Source: a virus. From it: a stretch of DNA of 64,000 nt. The notes below the pieces were generated by a model that saw only the letters and a program-made list of their open reading frames with translations, ran no database searches and was not told the origin of the DNA. Positions 37,925 to 47,197 of this stretch are shown here, piece by piece; the stretch's first letter is position 1; each line of letters starts with the position of its first letter. Location: the IMG/VR virus record IMGVR_UViG_3300010885_037795, positions 1 to 64,000 of that record; one strand, 5' to 3'. The position numbers were made by a program, and so were the translations under genes.

Positions 37925-40519
37925 ATGGCAAATTACAGTATACGCAACACTAGAGGACAGATTATTGCTAACGTGGCAGATACCACGTTGGATTCAACTA
38001 CCGCAGTTTATTTGGTAGGTCGTAACTATTCAGGTTACGGTATCTACTTGAATGACAACAGCGTGAGGTTGATGGAAAACTTTGCATCTAACACTGCTCC
38101 AAGCAATCCACTAGAAGGTCAAATCTGGTACAACACCGGCGTTGATCGAATGAAGTGGTGGGATGGAGTAACTTGGAAACAGGTACAAAGTACAGAAGTA
38201 GCAGACACAAATCCAACGTCAATTGGCCGTCAAGATGGCGACATGTGGTATGATATCACAGCTGAACAGTTGAAAGTTTGGAATGCAAGCCCAAGTGGTA
38301 ATCTGACCCTGGCACGTTGGGACACAATTGGCCCGCAGTACACAGCAGGTACACCAAAGTCGGGTGTGTTTGTTGAAACTATTTACGATACTGGCATGAT
38401 CCCACACTATGTTCTGGCCAGCTATGCCAACGGTAGCATTGTTACTATCTTGAATCCTGATGCAGAATTTACACCCACGCCAGGCAATGTAGTTGCTGGG
38501 TTTGACACAATCAAACGTGGTCTACAAATGACTGCTAACATTGGTCCATATACTTTTGCTGGCACAGCCAACAACTCAATTGAGCTAGGCAGCATCCACA
38601 ACAGTTTTTATCTACGCAGTAACGCAACTGCTAATTTTTCTAACATTGCACCAGTGTACATTACCAGCAACACTGGATTGACATTTGGCGAAGCAACAAC
38701 AGCCAATGTGCGAGTAGACTACAGCACAGGCGATTTGATTGTGCAAAATATTGGCAGTGGTGGCAAAATAAGTTTGTTGTCGCGTTCAGCAGCCAATGCA
38801 GATGTACGTGCTTTGTATATTGACAGCGGTAATGTTATCCTTAACGATGACCCAACTGGCGACCTACATGCAGTGACCAAGCGTTATGTTGACGTTCGTG
38901 TTGCTGCCACAAATCAAAATATTGACAACAACGTCACGGTGTTAACCTCGTATATTACTGCGGCCAACGCTCAGATTTCACAACAGTGGTCAAATGCCGC
39001 AACTCAGCAATCACAAATTAACCTACGTGCAACAATTGATAGTCCTGCACTAACAGGTAATCCAACTGCACCAACTCCGTCTATAGGTGACAACGACACC
39101 AGCATTGCAACCACTGCATTTGTATTTGAAGCCAACGCAGGTGTACGTGCCGCATTGTTAAGCAACACAGCAGCCATTGCCAATGATGTAAAAACAAATT
39201 ATGCACCATTAGCAAGTCCTGCGTTGATTGGTACACCTACTGCTCCAACTGCCGCAATCAGTGCCAACACCACACAGATTGCAACCACAGCATTTGTGTC
39301 AACTTCAGTTGACCAACTAAACAGCACAGTTACAGCGGCGCTGTCTCTAAAAGCACCACTGGCAAGTCCAGCGTTGACTGGAACTCCTGTTGCGCCGACC
39401 GCAACAGCAGGTACAAACACAACACAATTGGCAACAACTGCATTTGTGTTCCAAGCCAATGCTGGATTGTTAGCACGTACACTGGCCAACACAGGTGCTA
39501 TTGCAAACGATTTAAGAACAAACTATGCTCCACTAGCAAGTCCCGCATTAACAGGCGCACCAACTGCACCTACCGCAAGCTCTGCTACCAACACCACACA
39601 AATTGCATCAACTGCATTTGTTGGCACAGCAATTGATAATTTGAATACTGCGGTACAGAATGCATTGAATTTGAAGGCACCATTGGCAAGTCCTGCATTA
39701 ACAGGCAACGCAACAGCGCCAACTGCTGCCGCTGGTACCAACACAACACAATTGGCAACAACTGCATTTGTGTTTCAAGCCAATGCAGGTGTACTAGCTC
39801 GTGTGCTAGCAAACACAGGTGCTATTGCCGACGACCTAGTAACCAACTATGCTCCACTAGCAAGTCCTGCACTGACAGGAACACCAACTGTACCAACTGC
39901 AAGCTCAAGTACCAATACCACACAAGTTGCGAGTACTGCGTTTGTAGGCACAGCAATTGACGCATTGAATACCGCAGTGACAAACGCATTGAGTTTGAAA
40001 GCACCGCTGGCAAGTCCTGCATTGACAGGTACACCAACTGCACCAAATGCCGCAGTTGGTACCAACACCACACAGATTGCAACCACTGCATTTGTACAAA
40101 CTGCCAACGTTGGACTACGTGCCAACTTGCTGGCCAACACAGCTCTTATTGCAAGTGATCTAGCAACCAATTATGCATTAAAAGCAAGTCCTGCACTAAC
40201 AGGTACACCAACTGCTCCAACTGCTACTGCTGGTACAAACACCACACAAGTTGCTACCACAGCCTATGCTGACACTGCTGTAAGCACATTGAGTAGTACG
40301 GTGACCACGGCATTGAATCTAAAAGCGGCACTAGCAAGTCCTGCACTGACAGGTACACCAACTGCTCCTACTGCTGATGCATCAGACAAGTCAACAAAAA
40401 TTGCTACCACTGCATTTGTACAAGCAAACGCAATGTGGCAGGGTTCTCGCAAGCTGGTCAGTACTGTAGCACCAGGTGCTGGCGACGGGAACAACGGTGA
40501 TATTTGGTTCCAGGTGTAA
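37925..40519 (+). CDS. Tail fibre protein built from SPALTG/ATTAFV repeats
   Basis: This 864-residue fibre starts with a cyanophage-type fibre head (TTAVYLVGRNYSGYGIYLND, then PLEGQIWYNTGVDRMKWWDG). The C-terminal half is a repeat shaft with nine copies of a motif around SPALTGTPTAPTA and TTQIATTAFV, the trimeric fibre repeat found in many phage fibres. Two linker types alternate between motifs: an ANAG..LA.TGAI..DL.TNYAPLA type and an AID.LNTAV..AL.LKAPLA type. The protein ends GNNGDIWFQV without a chaperone or a large tip domain. It starts 6 bases after the previous gene and is followed after 3 bases by a Gly-rich protein that may be its tip. Confidence 0.85.
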   Translation: MANYSIRNTRGQIIANVADTTLDSTTAVYLVGRNYSGYGIYLNDNSVRLMENFASNTAPSNPLEGQIWYNTGVDRMKWWDGVTWKQVQSTEVADTNPTSIGRQDGDMWYDITAEQLKVWNASPSGNLTLARWDTIGPQYTAGTPKSGVFVETIYDTGMIPHYVLASYANGSIVTILNPDAEFTPTPGNVVAGFDTIKRGLQMTANIGPYTFAGTANNSIELGSIHNSFYLRSNATANFSNIAPVYITSNTGLTFGEATTANVRVDYSTGDLIVQNIGSGGKISLLSRSAANADVRALYIDSGNVILNDDPTGDLHAVTKRYVDVRVAATNQNIDNNVTVLTSYITAANAQISQQWSNAATQQSQINLRATIDSPALTGNPTAPTPSIGDNDTSIATTAFVFEANAGVRAALLSNTAAIANDVKTNYAPLASPALIGTPTAPTAAISANTTQIATTAFVSTSVDQLNSTVTAALSLKAPLASPALTGTPVAPTATAGTNTTQLATTAFVFQANAGLLARTLANTGAIANDLRTNYAPLASPALTGAPTAPTASSATNTTQIASTAFVGTAIDNLNTAVQNALNLKAPLASPALTGNATAPTAAAGTNTTQLATTAFVFQANAGVLARVLANTGAIADDLVTNYAPLASPALTGTPTVPTASSSTNTTQVASTAFVGTAIDALNTAVTNALSLKAPLASPALTGTPTAPNAAVGTNTTQIATTAFVQTANVGLRANLLANTALIASDLATNYALKASPALTGTPTAPTATAGTNTTQVATTAYADTAVSTLSSTVTTALNLKAALASPALTGTPTAPTADASDKSTKIATTAFVQANAMWQGSRKLVSTVAPGAGDGNNGDIWFQV
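39040..40430 (+). repeat. 324-bp higher-order tandem repeat in a fibre gene
   Basis: The nine SPALTG motifs alternate between two linker types. The junction coding LKAPLASPALTG (LKAALASPALTG in the last copy) recurs at 39353, 39677, 40001 and 40325, each exactly 324 bp (108 residues) apart. This indicates duplication of a two-motif unit followed by divergence. Confidence 0.85.
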
Positions 40520-40522
40520 CAC

Positions 40523-41854
40523 ATGCCTAGATCAGGACTTACCCGGATTAAGGATAGCGGCACTTGGAAGTCGCTAAAAGGACTTTGGATCAAGGACAAA
40601 GGCGCATGGTCGCCTGTTCAAAACGCCTGGACCAAAGTCAACGGAGTATGGACCAAAGTATATCCTACTCCAATTGCCATTGGGTCAAGTACTCCTACCA
40701 GCGCAACGTTTAGTGTTTATACCAGTGAAACATCTGGGTCACAATCATTTACTATTAACAATACTGGTGACGAAGATCTTATTGTAAAAGCAGTAGCAAA
40801 TACAGCCACTGGGTTTACCATAAATTTTGACTGGACAACATTTGGCGGTGCACCGACTGCACTAAATCAAATTACCATACCTCCAGGCACAACCAAGTCT
40901 TTTTCTGTCACTGTCACTGCTGGAGTAAGCACCGGTGCAAAGTCTGGATCGTTTACATTAACAGCCAATGCAGGTACGCTGGGCGACACTACCATTACTG
41001 CAAGTTTGTCAGTAACAGTACTGCAACGATATAGCCGTGCAAGCTCAGTGGCTTCTTTGAACTTTGCATACGACAGTAACTCAGCATTGCCGGCTCAATT
41101 GATACGTATTACAAACATAGGCAATCAAACATTAAACGTGACCGGAGTAGTTGGAGCAAAGTTTACATACACTGGTGTACCAACAACTATAGCCGCTGGT
41201 AGTTTTGCAACATTTACAGCAACGTATATTGCAACCAATATAGCTGGTGCCAAATCGGGCACAATAACAATCAACAGTGACAGCGACCAAGGCGCAGTGG
41301 TAATTAATTGCACCATGACAGAGGTGCGGCATGCCACGGTTAGAGATAGTATTGCCGGCACAAGATCGTTTACAGTTCCTTACGGAATCACGTCGTTAAC
41401 TTACACTCTCAAAGGTGGAGGCGGAGGCGGAGGCGGCGCAGCCGACAACGAAGAGCCAGTACAACTTGGCGGCGGTGGTGGCGAAGGTGGTACCAGCACA
41501 GGTACAATGACAGTTACCGCAGGGCAATCTGTTTCCTACACAGTGGGTGCTGGTGGTGCTGGTGGCGGAGTTCCTGGAACAGGTGCAACTGGCGTAACAT
41601 CAACAATGAATTCCACCAATGCACCAGGTGGTGCTGGTGGTGCCTCCTCGGGTGTGGGCGGCGCAGGCGGTGTGGGTAGTACAAACACCGGCGGTAAAGG
41701 CAGTAACGGACAATATTGGACAGATTCATCATCTGTATCACAAGGTGGCGCAGGAGCTGGAAACGGTGGCGCAGGTGGCGGATATAATGAAAATGCTGAA
41801 CAGGGATTACCGGGCACAGCAGGCACAGCAGGCTATGTGGAAATACGCTATTAA
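40523..41854 (+). CDS. Ig-like and glycine-rich fibre tip protein
   Basis: This 443-residue protein begins with a short basic, Trp-rich motif repeated four times (TWKSLKGLWIKDKGAWSP, AWTKVNGVWTKV), typical of phage fibre-associated proteins. Two Ig-like domains of the ASPM/SPD-2/Hydin type follow (about 55-165 and 170-270; ITIPPGTTKSFSVTVTAG, then SGTITINSDSDQGAVVINC). The C-terminal 150 residues are extremely Gly-rich (GGGGGGGAADNEEP, GGAGGASSGVGGAGG) and probably fold as a polyglycine-II sandwich, as in T2-type gp38 adhesins. A receptor-binding role at the end of the preceding fibre is likely. Its Gly-rich tail resembles that of the 44419-46494 protein. Confidence 0.7.
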   Translation: MPRSGLTRIKDSGTWKSLKGLWIKDKGAWSPVQNAWTKVNGVWTKVYPTPIAIGSSTPTSATFSVYTSETSGSQSFTINNTGDEDLIVKAVANTATGFTINFDWTTFGGAPTALNQITIPPGTTKSFSVTVTAGVSTGAKSGSFTLTANAGTLGDTTITASLSVTVLQRYSRASSVASLNFAYDSNSALPAQLIRITNIGNQTLNVTGVVGAKFTYTGVPTTIAAGSFATFTATYIATNIAGAKSGTITINSDSDQGAVVINCTMTEVRHATVRDSIAGTRSFTVPYGITSLTYTLKGGGGGGGGAADNEEPVQLGGGGGEGGTSTGTMTVTAGQSVSYTVGAGGAGGGVPGTGATGVTSTMNSTNAPGGAGGASSGVGGAGGVGSTNTGGKGSNGQYWTDSSSVSQGGAGAGNGGAGGGYNENAEQGLPGTAGTAGYVEIRY

Positions 41855-41882
41855 ATCATAATAATATGCTTTTTAATATGCC

Positions 41883-41924
41883 CATAAATAACTGTAACCC
41901 ATGTGCTGAACAAGCAAATAAATA
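41883..41924 (+). promoter_or_regulatory. Two late-promoter octamers before the second fibre gene
   Basis: CATAAATA (41883-41890) and AATAAATACTA (octamer 41917-41924) lie 34 bases apart in the 94-base gap between fibre genes. The second has the better match; its start near 41930 leaves CGGAG as ribosome-binding site eight bases before ATG 41949. Confidence 0.6.
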
Positions 41925-41948
41925 CTAGATAAAATCGGAGTCTAAGGA

Positions 41949-44417
41949 ATGAGCTATAATTTAACAAGAACTGACGGGACGCCACTGTTGACCCTGGCCG
42001 ATGGTCAGACCAACACAACAACGACCAGTCTTACGCTGATCGGCAAGAACTATGCCGGATATGGCACATTCTTAAACGAAAACTTCGTGAAACTGCTGGA
42101 GCATTTTAGCAGTGTCACTGCACCAGACAATCCTAGTGTGGGACAACTATGGTGGCAGAGTTCAACCAAGATACTTAAGGTATATATTGGTAACAACTCA
42201 TGGAAAAGTATCACTGGTGCCCAAGCTGAAGCAAGTTCTCCGACTTATAAAGTAACAGGCGATCTATGGTGGGACACCACAAATCAACAGTTGAAAGTTT
42301 GGTCAGGCGCCAGCTGGATCACAATTGGTCCTAGCTTTACACAAACAACAGGTACATCAGGTGCTGTGGCAGATACCATCGTTGACGATGCCTTGGTCAC
42401 ACACGTGGTAGTTAAATTCTTTGTTAACAATGGCTTGGTAGCCATGATGAGCAAGGACAGTACATTTACTCCGGGTAACGCTATTCCTGGATTCAGCACA
42501 GTCAAACCAGGTATGAACTTGGCCACAGGAACTGTGCCAGGGTTGAAATATTGGACCACAGCAGAAAATGCTGACTACTTGGGTAACGTGGCAGCAGCCA
42601 ATTACTTGCGTAGTGATGTGTCGGTTCCACTCACAACCCAATTAGAAATTCGTAACCTAAACGGTATCGCAATTGAAGAACCAAACGGTACAATTGACTT
42701 TACACTGGGTGTGGCTAGTAACTATGTTAACATGATCAGCTTGGTTCGTGGCAATGGTATGAAACTTACTACCAAGCCAGACAACGCTGCCGGCGCCACA
42801 ATTGACGCACTCACTGTTGATCGCAACAGCGGATTGATTCGTGTGTACAACGATCCACAAGATGCACTGGGCATTGCCACAAAGAACTATGTGGATTCTG
42901 GTTTGACCACAGTATTATCGGGCACCAATGCCAACCTTGTTATTTTAGGAAGTCAGCTGGCATCTAACGTGGCAGCAATCAACAGCAACGTTGGTGATAT
43001 TCGACTGTTAAAATCCACTGGTACTGTGAGCACACCAAACGGTAACGTAGTTGCTAACATTGTGTCATTGAGTGCAAACGTAGGTCCATTCAGTGGAGTT
43101 ATTGCCAACCAAGGCAGCATCACAGCCAACATCAAGGCACTAGCAGGCAACATTGGTTGGACTGGCTTGCTGTCAAGTGATGACCTAACAGTGACTGGCA
43201 ACATTGCCAAGTTTGCAGCCAACGTAGGTGCAATGACATTTATTGCGCACCAAGCAGACATTACTTCCAACATCAAATCTATTGCCGGCAATATTGGGTG
43301 GACTGGATTATTATCTAGTGACGATCTAACAGTGACCGGTAACATTGCCAAGTTTGCAGCCAATGTGGGTGCAATGAGCCGTATTGCCAACCAAGGCAGC
43401 ATCACAGCCAACATTCAGGCACTAGCAGGTAATATTGGTTGGACTGGTAAATTATCCAGTGATGATCTAACAGTTACCGGTAACATTGCCAAGTTTGCTG
43501 CCAATGTGGGTCCACTCAACTTGGTTGGCCTACAAAGCGTCACCGCCAACGTCAATGCACTGTGGGGCAACGTTATCCCTGCAGGTGGTACACCAGGCGG
43601 ACAAACATTGTCGGCCAACATCACTGCAATCTGGGGCAACATTGGATCAGTTCCAACAGCCGGTGTAGCTAATTCAGTGTTTGGTGGACAAACCATCACT
43701 GCCAACGTCAATGCCATCTGGGGCAACATCGTATCCTTGGTCACCACAGCTGGATCTATTTCTGGCAACACAGATTCTGTGTTACGTTCGGGCACACGAT
43801 CAATGACAGGTAACTTGGTACCAGACGCCGACGGTACTCGAGCATTGGGCGCACTGGCCACACGTTTTGACTTGCTTGGTGATACTTTTGACTTCACAGG
43901 AACAGGACAATTCCATTCCAGTATCACTACCAAAGCAGGTATCAACATGGGCAACACCAGTGTTAATGGACGCATGGGAACAATCTATGCAACAACGTTT
44001 AACGGAACTGCTACCACAGCACAATACGCTGACTTGGCAGAACGTTTTGAATCAGACTCAGCTTATCCACCGGGCACAGTTGTGATGCTGGGCGGTGTGG
44101 CTGAAATCACAGCAGCCATGGATGACGCCAGTGATGAAGTGTTTGGGGTTATCAGCACTAGACCTGCGCACTTGATGAACAACCAAGACGGTTACACAGA
44201 CCAAACACATCCGCCAGTGGCCATGACAGGTCGTGTGCCAGTTCGTGTGACAGGCACAGTGAAAAAAGGTGATCGATTGATCAGTGCAGGCAACGGTGTT
44301 GCACGTGCTGCCAAATCAGGCGAGTACACTGCATTTAACACAATTGGTCGTTCACTAGAAAATAAAACTACAACAGACGAAGGCGTTGTAGAAGCAACAG
44401 TAAAGTTGAATAGTTAA
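41949..44417 (+). CDS. Tail fibre protein with 47-residue repeats and G2-like C-terminal domain
   Basis: This 822-residue fibre is paralogous at its N-terminus to the 37925-40519 fibre (SLTLIGKNYAGYGTFLNENF, then GQLWWQSSTKILKV). The middle holds three copies of a 47-residue repeat containing GNIGWTGLLSSDDLTVTGNI. A trailing region has TANVNAIWGNI motifs. The last 130 residues start YADLAERFESDSAYPPGTVV and include VFGVISTRPAHLMN, GRVPVRVTGTVKKGDRL and SAGNGVARAAKSGEY. They resemble the peptidase-G2-like fibre C-terminal domain that can self-cleave after trimer folding. I cannot identify a catalytic pair, so cleavage is inference. Late promoters precede the gene. Confidence 0.8.
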   Translation: MSYNLTRTDGTPLLTLADGQTNTTTTSLTLIGKNYAGYGTFLNENFVKLLEHFSSVTAPDNPSVGQLWWQSSTKILKVYIGNNSWKSITGAQAEASSPTYKVTGDLWWDTTNQQLKVWSGASWITIGPSFTQTTGTSGAVADTIVDDALVTHVVVKFFVNNGLVAMMSKDSTFTPGNAIPGFSTVKPGMNLATGTVPGLKYWTTAENADYLGNVAAANYLRSDVSVPLTTQLEIRNLNGIAIEEPNGTIDFTLGVASNYVNMISLVRGNGMKLTTKPDNAAGATIDALTVDRNSGLIRVYNDPQDALGIATKNYVDSGLTTVLSGTNANLVILGSQLASNVAAINSNVGDIRLLKSTGTVSTPNGNVVANIVSLSANVGPFSGVIANQGSITANIKALAGNIGWTGLLSSDDLTVTGNIAKFAANVGAMTFIAHQADITSNIKSIAGNIGWTGLLSSDDLTVTGNIAKFAANVGAMSRIANQGSITANIQALAGNIGWTGKLSSDDLTVTGNIAKFAANVGPLNLVGLQSVTANVNALWGNVIPAGGTPGGQTLSANITAIWGNIGSVPTAGVANSVFGGQTITANVNAIWGNIVSLVTTAGSISGNTDSVLRSGTRSMTGNLVPDADGTRALGALATRFDLLGDTFDFTGTGQFHSSITTKAGINMGNTSVNGRMGTIYATTFNGTATTAQYADLAERFESDSAYPPGTVVMLGGVAEITAAMDDASDEVFGVISTRPAHLMNNQDGYTDQTHPPVAMTGRVPVRVTGTVKKGDRLISAGNGVARAAKSGEYTAFNTIGRSLENKTTTDEGVVEATVKLNS
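43090..43512 (+). repeat. 141-bp tandem repeat, three copies
   Basis: The segment coding GNIGWTGLLSSDDLTVTGNI recurs at about 43148, 43289 and 43430, exactly 141 bp apart. Copies 1 and 2 differ at many synonymous sites but few residues, so the repeat is old and maintained at protein level. Confidence 0.85.
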
Positions 44418-44418
44418 T

Positions 44419-46494
44419 ATGGCATACGCATCAGGCAGCTCAATCGAAGCAATTGATTACAATAACCTAGCATGGGGATCTGATGCTGGTGGCACCTATG
44501 TGACCACCAGCACTAATAAAAACATTGCAGTTGTTTGGGGTGTAGGTACTGGACGATTTGGTTGGGGACAAAACACAAGCTCTATACCCAAAGCAATAAT
44601 TAATGCAATCACTACTGCAACCGCGTGTACCGGTTCCACAATCACTGTTGGGGACTCTACCACAATTGGTGTGAATGAAGCAATTAAATTTGGCAGTGCT
44701 ATTGGGGGGCTAACTGCCGGCGCAACATACTATGTGTATGACAAGCCAACCACCAATACCTTACGAGTTGCTGCCACAGTTAATGCAACTGCGCCAATTG
44801 ATCTAACCACACAAAGCAGTTTATCAGTCACAGTTCTGCCAGTTGATTTTGCCACAGGCAGTCTCACACAAGTTGCAGCCACTAATAATGTAACAGCCGC
44901 TCAATGGAACGGTCTCATACTGGCAACAAACAAAGCATTATATCACACAGGTGGTGCAAACGTTGCAGTGACTGGTGTGTCGGTTGGCACACCAATTGCC
45001 TATTACAGTGCTGTATCTACTGCGGTAACCACAGTGTGGAACAATGCCAACACTGGTTCGGTAGGATTCACCACAGACGATGCGGCCTTGACATCAACCA
45101 ACACCGTTACCTGGGCCAACAGCATTGGGTTCGTATACACTGTGGATTTTGGCAGTGCCGACGAAATGCGGTATTTTTTCAATGCTGGCGGGAAAATAAA
45201 ATTCAGCCTCACTGGGCCTGCAGGCACAGGACGCAATCTAGATTGGCGAACACTTTGTACTGCAATGGGTACCATAGTATTTGGATACAACACCACTACC
45301 AAATCTGGTGGGTCAGGTACTCCAGATACTCTACTAAGCACAGTAGGCAACGGTGGCTTCTGGGGACCTCATACATCAGGAGTGGACCGAGAAGATTTCC
45401 AACAGACTTCCACAGGCACTGCATACACAACCAATTACATTGAAATTCTTACTAAAGTGTCTGGTGTCACTGCTGGCAGCAGTGGCGGTAAAGGTACTAG
45501 ATTGACTTTTACTATTAATCTGGTAGATGCTAATAGCAACATCTATCAACCTGCGGTGGCAACAGGCACAGTGGCCAGCATGGTGGTTGTTAGACCAACA
45601 TCAAGTGCAGTGAGTGTGACAGGCCCCAGTGGCACTGGCGTGACCAAGACCACAGACGCCGGTACTACCACAGCGTATGCGATTCCAACCGGAAGCCAAA
45701 CGTTTACCACAGTCGGGGATACCACTTTTACTGTACCTGCCGATGTAACATCAGTTAGTGCTTTTGTTGTTGCGCCTGGAGGATTTGCAGGTGCCACCGC
45801 AGGTGGTGGCGGTGGCGGCTCAGCTTACATAGGAACGGTCACAGTGACTCCGGGCCAAACTCTCTATGTCAGAGTAGGAGATAAAAATGCATCAGGTGCC
45901 AGCACTGCGTCGTTGTCTATAGTGTCAACTACTACACCAATTGACAGTTCACTTAATTATCTAGTTGCAACTGCTGGTGCAAGCACCGGCACCGGTAATG
46001 GTGGCTCTGGCGCAGGTGTTGGTGCGTTTGCCGCAGGTGTTGGTGCAAATGCTGGGCAAGGTGGGCAGAATCCTCTTGGTGGAGGAGGTGGCGCAGCGGG
46101 CTATGGTGGCACTGCTGGTAATGGTGGCTATCCATATGTAAGCGGAAACCAACAACTGCAAGGCGCTTATATCTATGGTGCTCAAGGTGGCGGCACCGGT
46201 GCTGGTGGTGGTGGCGGTGGTGTACTCTCTGCGTCAGCGGCTGGAGGTGGTGGTGGTGTGGGACTTAATGGAATTGGTACACCTGGTAGCAGTGGTGGCG
46301 GCACAAGTACACCGACCACTCAAACTGCTGGAACGCCCGGCGGCGGCGGATCTGGTGGTGCCAGTGGTAGTGTTAAAAATGGTGGAGACTTTGGTGGTGG
46401 TGGCGGCGGAACGGCTATCAGCGGCACACCTGGTGGCGGCGCCGTTAGAATAATCTGGGGGCCAAGCCGAAGTTACCCGAGCCAGGCAGCATAA
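44419..46494 (+). CDS. Glycine-rich tail adhesin
   Basis: This 691-residue protein starts MAYASGSSIEAIDYNNLAWG, a head I associate with phage tail tip proteins. The first 430 residues are beta-rich with Thr/Asn-rich strands. The last 250 are very Gly-rich, with TFTVPADVTSVSAFVVAPGG, then a Gly-rich run, then TPGQTLYVRVGDKN. This polyglycine-sandwich pattern is typical of adhesins that fold as a tip on the fibre. Together with 40523-41854 it gives the phage two candidate receptor-binding tips. The ATG follows the previous stop by one base, so it is coupled to the fibre. Receptor is unknown. Confidence 0.7.
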   Translation: MAYASGSSIEAIDYNNLAWGSDAGGTYVTTSTNKNIAVVWGVGTGRFGWGQNTSSIPKAIINAITTATACTGSTITVGDSTTIGVNEAIKFGSAIGGLTAGATYYVYDKPTTNTLRVAATVNATAPIDLTTQSSLSVTVLPVDFATGSLTQVAATNNVTAAQWNGLILATNKALYHTGGANVAVTGVSVGTPIAYYSAVSTAVTTVWNNANTGSVGFTTDDAALTSTNTVTWANSIGFVYTVDFGSADEMRYFFNAGGKIKFSLTGPAGTGRNLDWRTLCTAMGTIVFGYNTTTKSGGSGTPDTLLSTVGNGGFWGPHTSGVDREDFQQTSTGTAYTTNYIEILTKVSGVTAGSSGGKGTRLTFTINLVDANSNIYQPAVATGTVASMVVVRPTSSAVSVTGPSGTGVTKTTDAGTTTAYAIPTGSQTFTTVGDTTFTVPADVTSVSAFVVAPGGFAGATAGGGGGGSAYIGTVTVTPGQTLYVRVGDKNASGASTASLSIVSTTTPIDSSLNYLVATAGASTGTGNGGSGAGVGAFAAGVGANAGQGGQNPLGGGGGAAGYGGTAGNGGYPYVSGNQQLQGAYIYGAQGGGTGAGGGGGGVLSASAAGGGGGVGLNGIGTPGSSGGGTSTPTTQTAGTPGGGGSGGASGSVKNGGDFGGGGGGTAISGTPGGGAVRIIWGPSRSYPSQAA

Positions 46495-46503
46495 GGAACA
46501 TGT

Positions 46504-46833
46504 ATGAAATTTGATATTACATTTATTAATCCGGTAGGTAATCCAGAAACATACGTTGCTATTGAGGCTGAAAACGAACAAGCGGCTCGAGAAATGAAAG
46601 ACAGCTTGTTGACAGCAGCCGGATCATTTTGGCCAGTTGATCAATGGACCATTGCATCAGTGGGACCCACACCAACTGAAACTCCGCCTGCTGATCCAAC
46701 TCTGATGCCAATGTATTACCCAACAACTGAGCCAGTTCTAACTCTTGAGCAAATGATGGCCAAGCTGACTGCAGATTCACAAAAGGCCGCGGCAGCCCAA
46801 CTTGCCGCACAACAAGCAAACCCACCAACTTGA
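46504..46833 (+). CDS. Small unknown protein with Pro- and Ala-rich tail
   Basis: I do not recognise this 109-residue protein. Residues 1-55 look like a small alpha/beta domain (MKFDITFINPVGNPETYVAI, then EQAAREMKDSLLTAAG). A Pro/Thr-rich linker (PTPTETPPADPTLMP) leads to a helical Ala/Gln-rich end (MMAKLTADSQKAAAAQLAAQ). There is no signal peptide or membrane segment. AAGGA lies upstream and the gene follows the adhesin by 9 bases, so it is probably expressed late with the fibres. It may be a fibre-assembly factor, but this rests only on position. Confidence 0.55.
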   Translation: MKFDITFINPVGNPETYVAIEAENEQAAREMKDSLLTAAGSFWPVDQWTIASVGPTPTETPPADPTLMPMYYPTTEPVLTLEQMMAKLTADSQKAAAAQLAAQQANPPT

Positions 46834-46839
46834 CATAGT

Positions 46840-46870
46840 TTTAAGATAGGGCACACTACTCTATCTTAAA
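46840..46870 (+). terminator. Hairpin between the fibre block and the decoration genes
   Basis: TTTAAGATAG (46840-46849) and CTATCTTAAA (46861-46870) form a perfect 10-bp stem with an 11-base loop in the 43-base gap. No U-run follows, so it is not a textbook intrinsic terminator; it may be an RNA-processing or stability element. The right arm overlaps a late-promoter-like sequence. Confidence 0.5.
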
Positions 46871-46872
46871 TA
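46865..46872 (+). promoter_or_regulatory. Weak late-promoter-like octamer before 46877
   Basis: CTTAAATA followed by CT matches six of eight positions of TATAAATA. Its predicted start would fall on the ATG at 46877, again a leaderless geometry, and its 5' half is the right arm of the hairpin. Confidence 0.3.
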
Positions 46873-46876
46873 CTGT

Positions 46877-47197
46877 ATGGATGTCAATAAACTAAAAATT
46901 CAAGCTGATCAGGCATTTGATCGAGACACTGCACGACTAGCACTAAAAGAAAAGATTGATGCACGACTGTGTGTGGCCATCAATGGCGGACTGTTTCGAG
47001 CCACGCCCGAACTCATTGCATTCCTCAGCACCTGGCCAATAGAAACTGTTTATCTCCAAGACATACACGATCAGCCCATTGAACTAGATCGTGTGCTTGC
47101 GCTGGCCCAGCTGAGCCAAGCATATCAATATGCCATGAACTCCTGGCACGAAGAACACACTCAACAGCAAAAAATCAGGAAAGGTCGTCATGCGTGA
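46877..47197 (+). CDS. Small unknown protein opening the decoration gene train
   Basis: I do not recognise this 106-residue protein. It looks mostly helical: KLKIQADQAFDRDTARLALK at the start, a middle part LCVAINGGLFRATPELIAFL, and a long amphipathic helix LALAQLSQAYQYAMNSWHEE at the end with a basic tail. Proteins of this shape and size occur beside fibre genes in marine myoviruses in my recollection, without assigned function. Its last 8 bases overlap the next gene, which has AGGAAAGG upstream of its ATG, so the two are co-translated. Confidence 0.55.
   Translation: MDVNKLKIQADQAFDRDTARLALKEKIDARLCVAINGGLFRATPELIAFLSTWPIETVYLQDIHDQPIELDRVLALAQLSQAYQYAMNSWHEEHTQQQKIRKGRHA

Noticed and set aside
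37925-44417. CRISPR-like arrays
   Set aside because: Periodic repeats here are coding tail-fibre repeats in frame, not short palindromic repeats with unique spacers.
44904-45443. 179-residue +1 frame ORF inside the adhesin
   Set aside because: Extremely Cys/His/Trp/Gln-rich, no ribosome-binding site, no plausible fold; a codon-bias shadow.
46175-46453. Val/Leu-rich +1 frame ORF inside the Gly-rich adhesin
   Set aside because: GGT/GGC glycine codons read one base later give GTG/GCG, so the hydrophobicity is automatic and tracks the Gly repeat.
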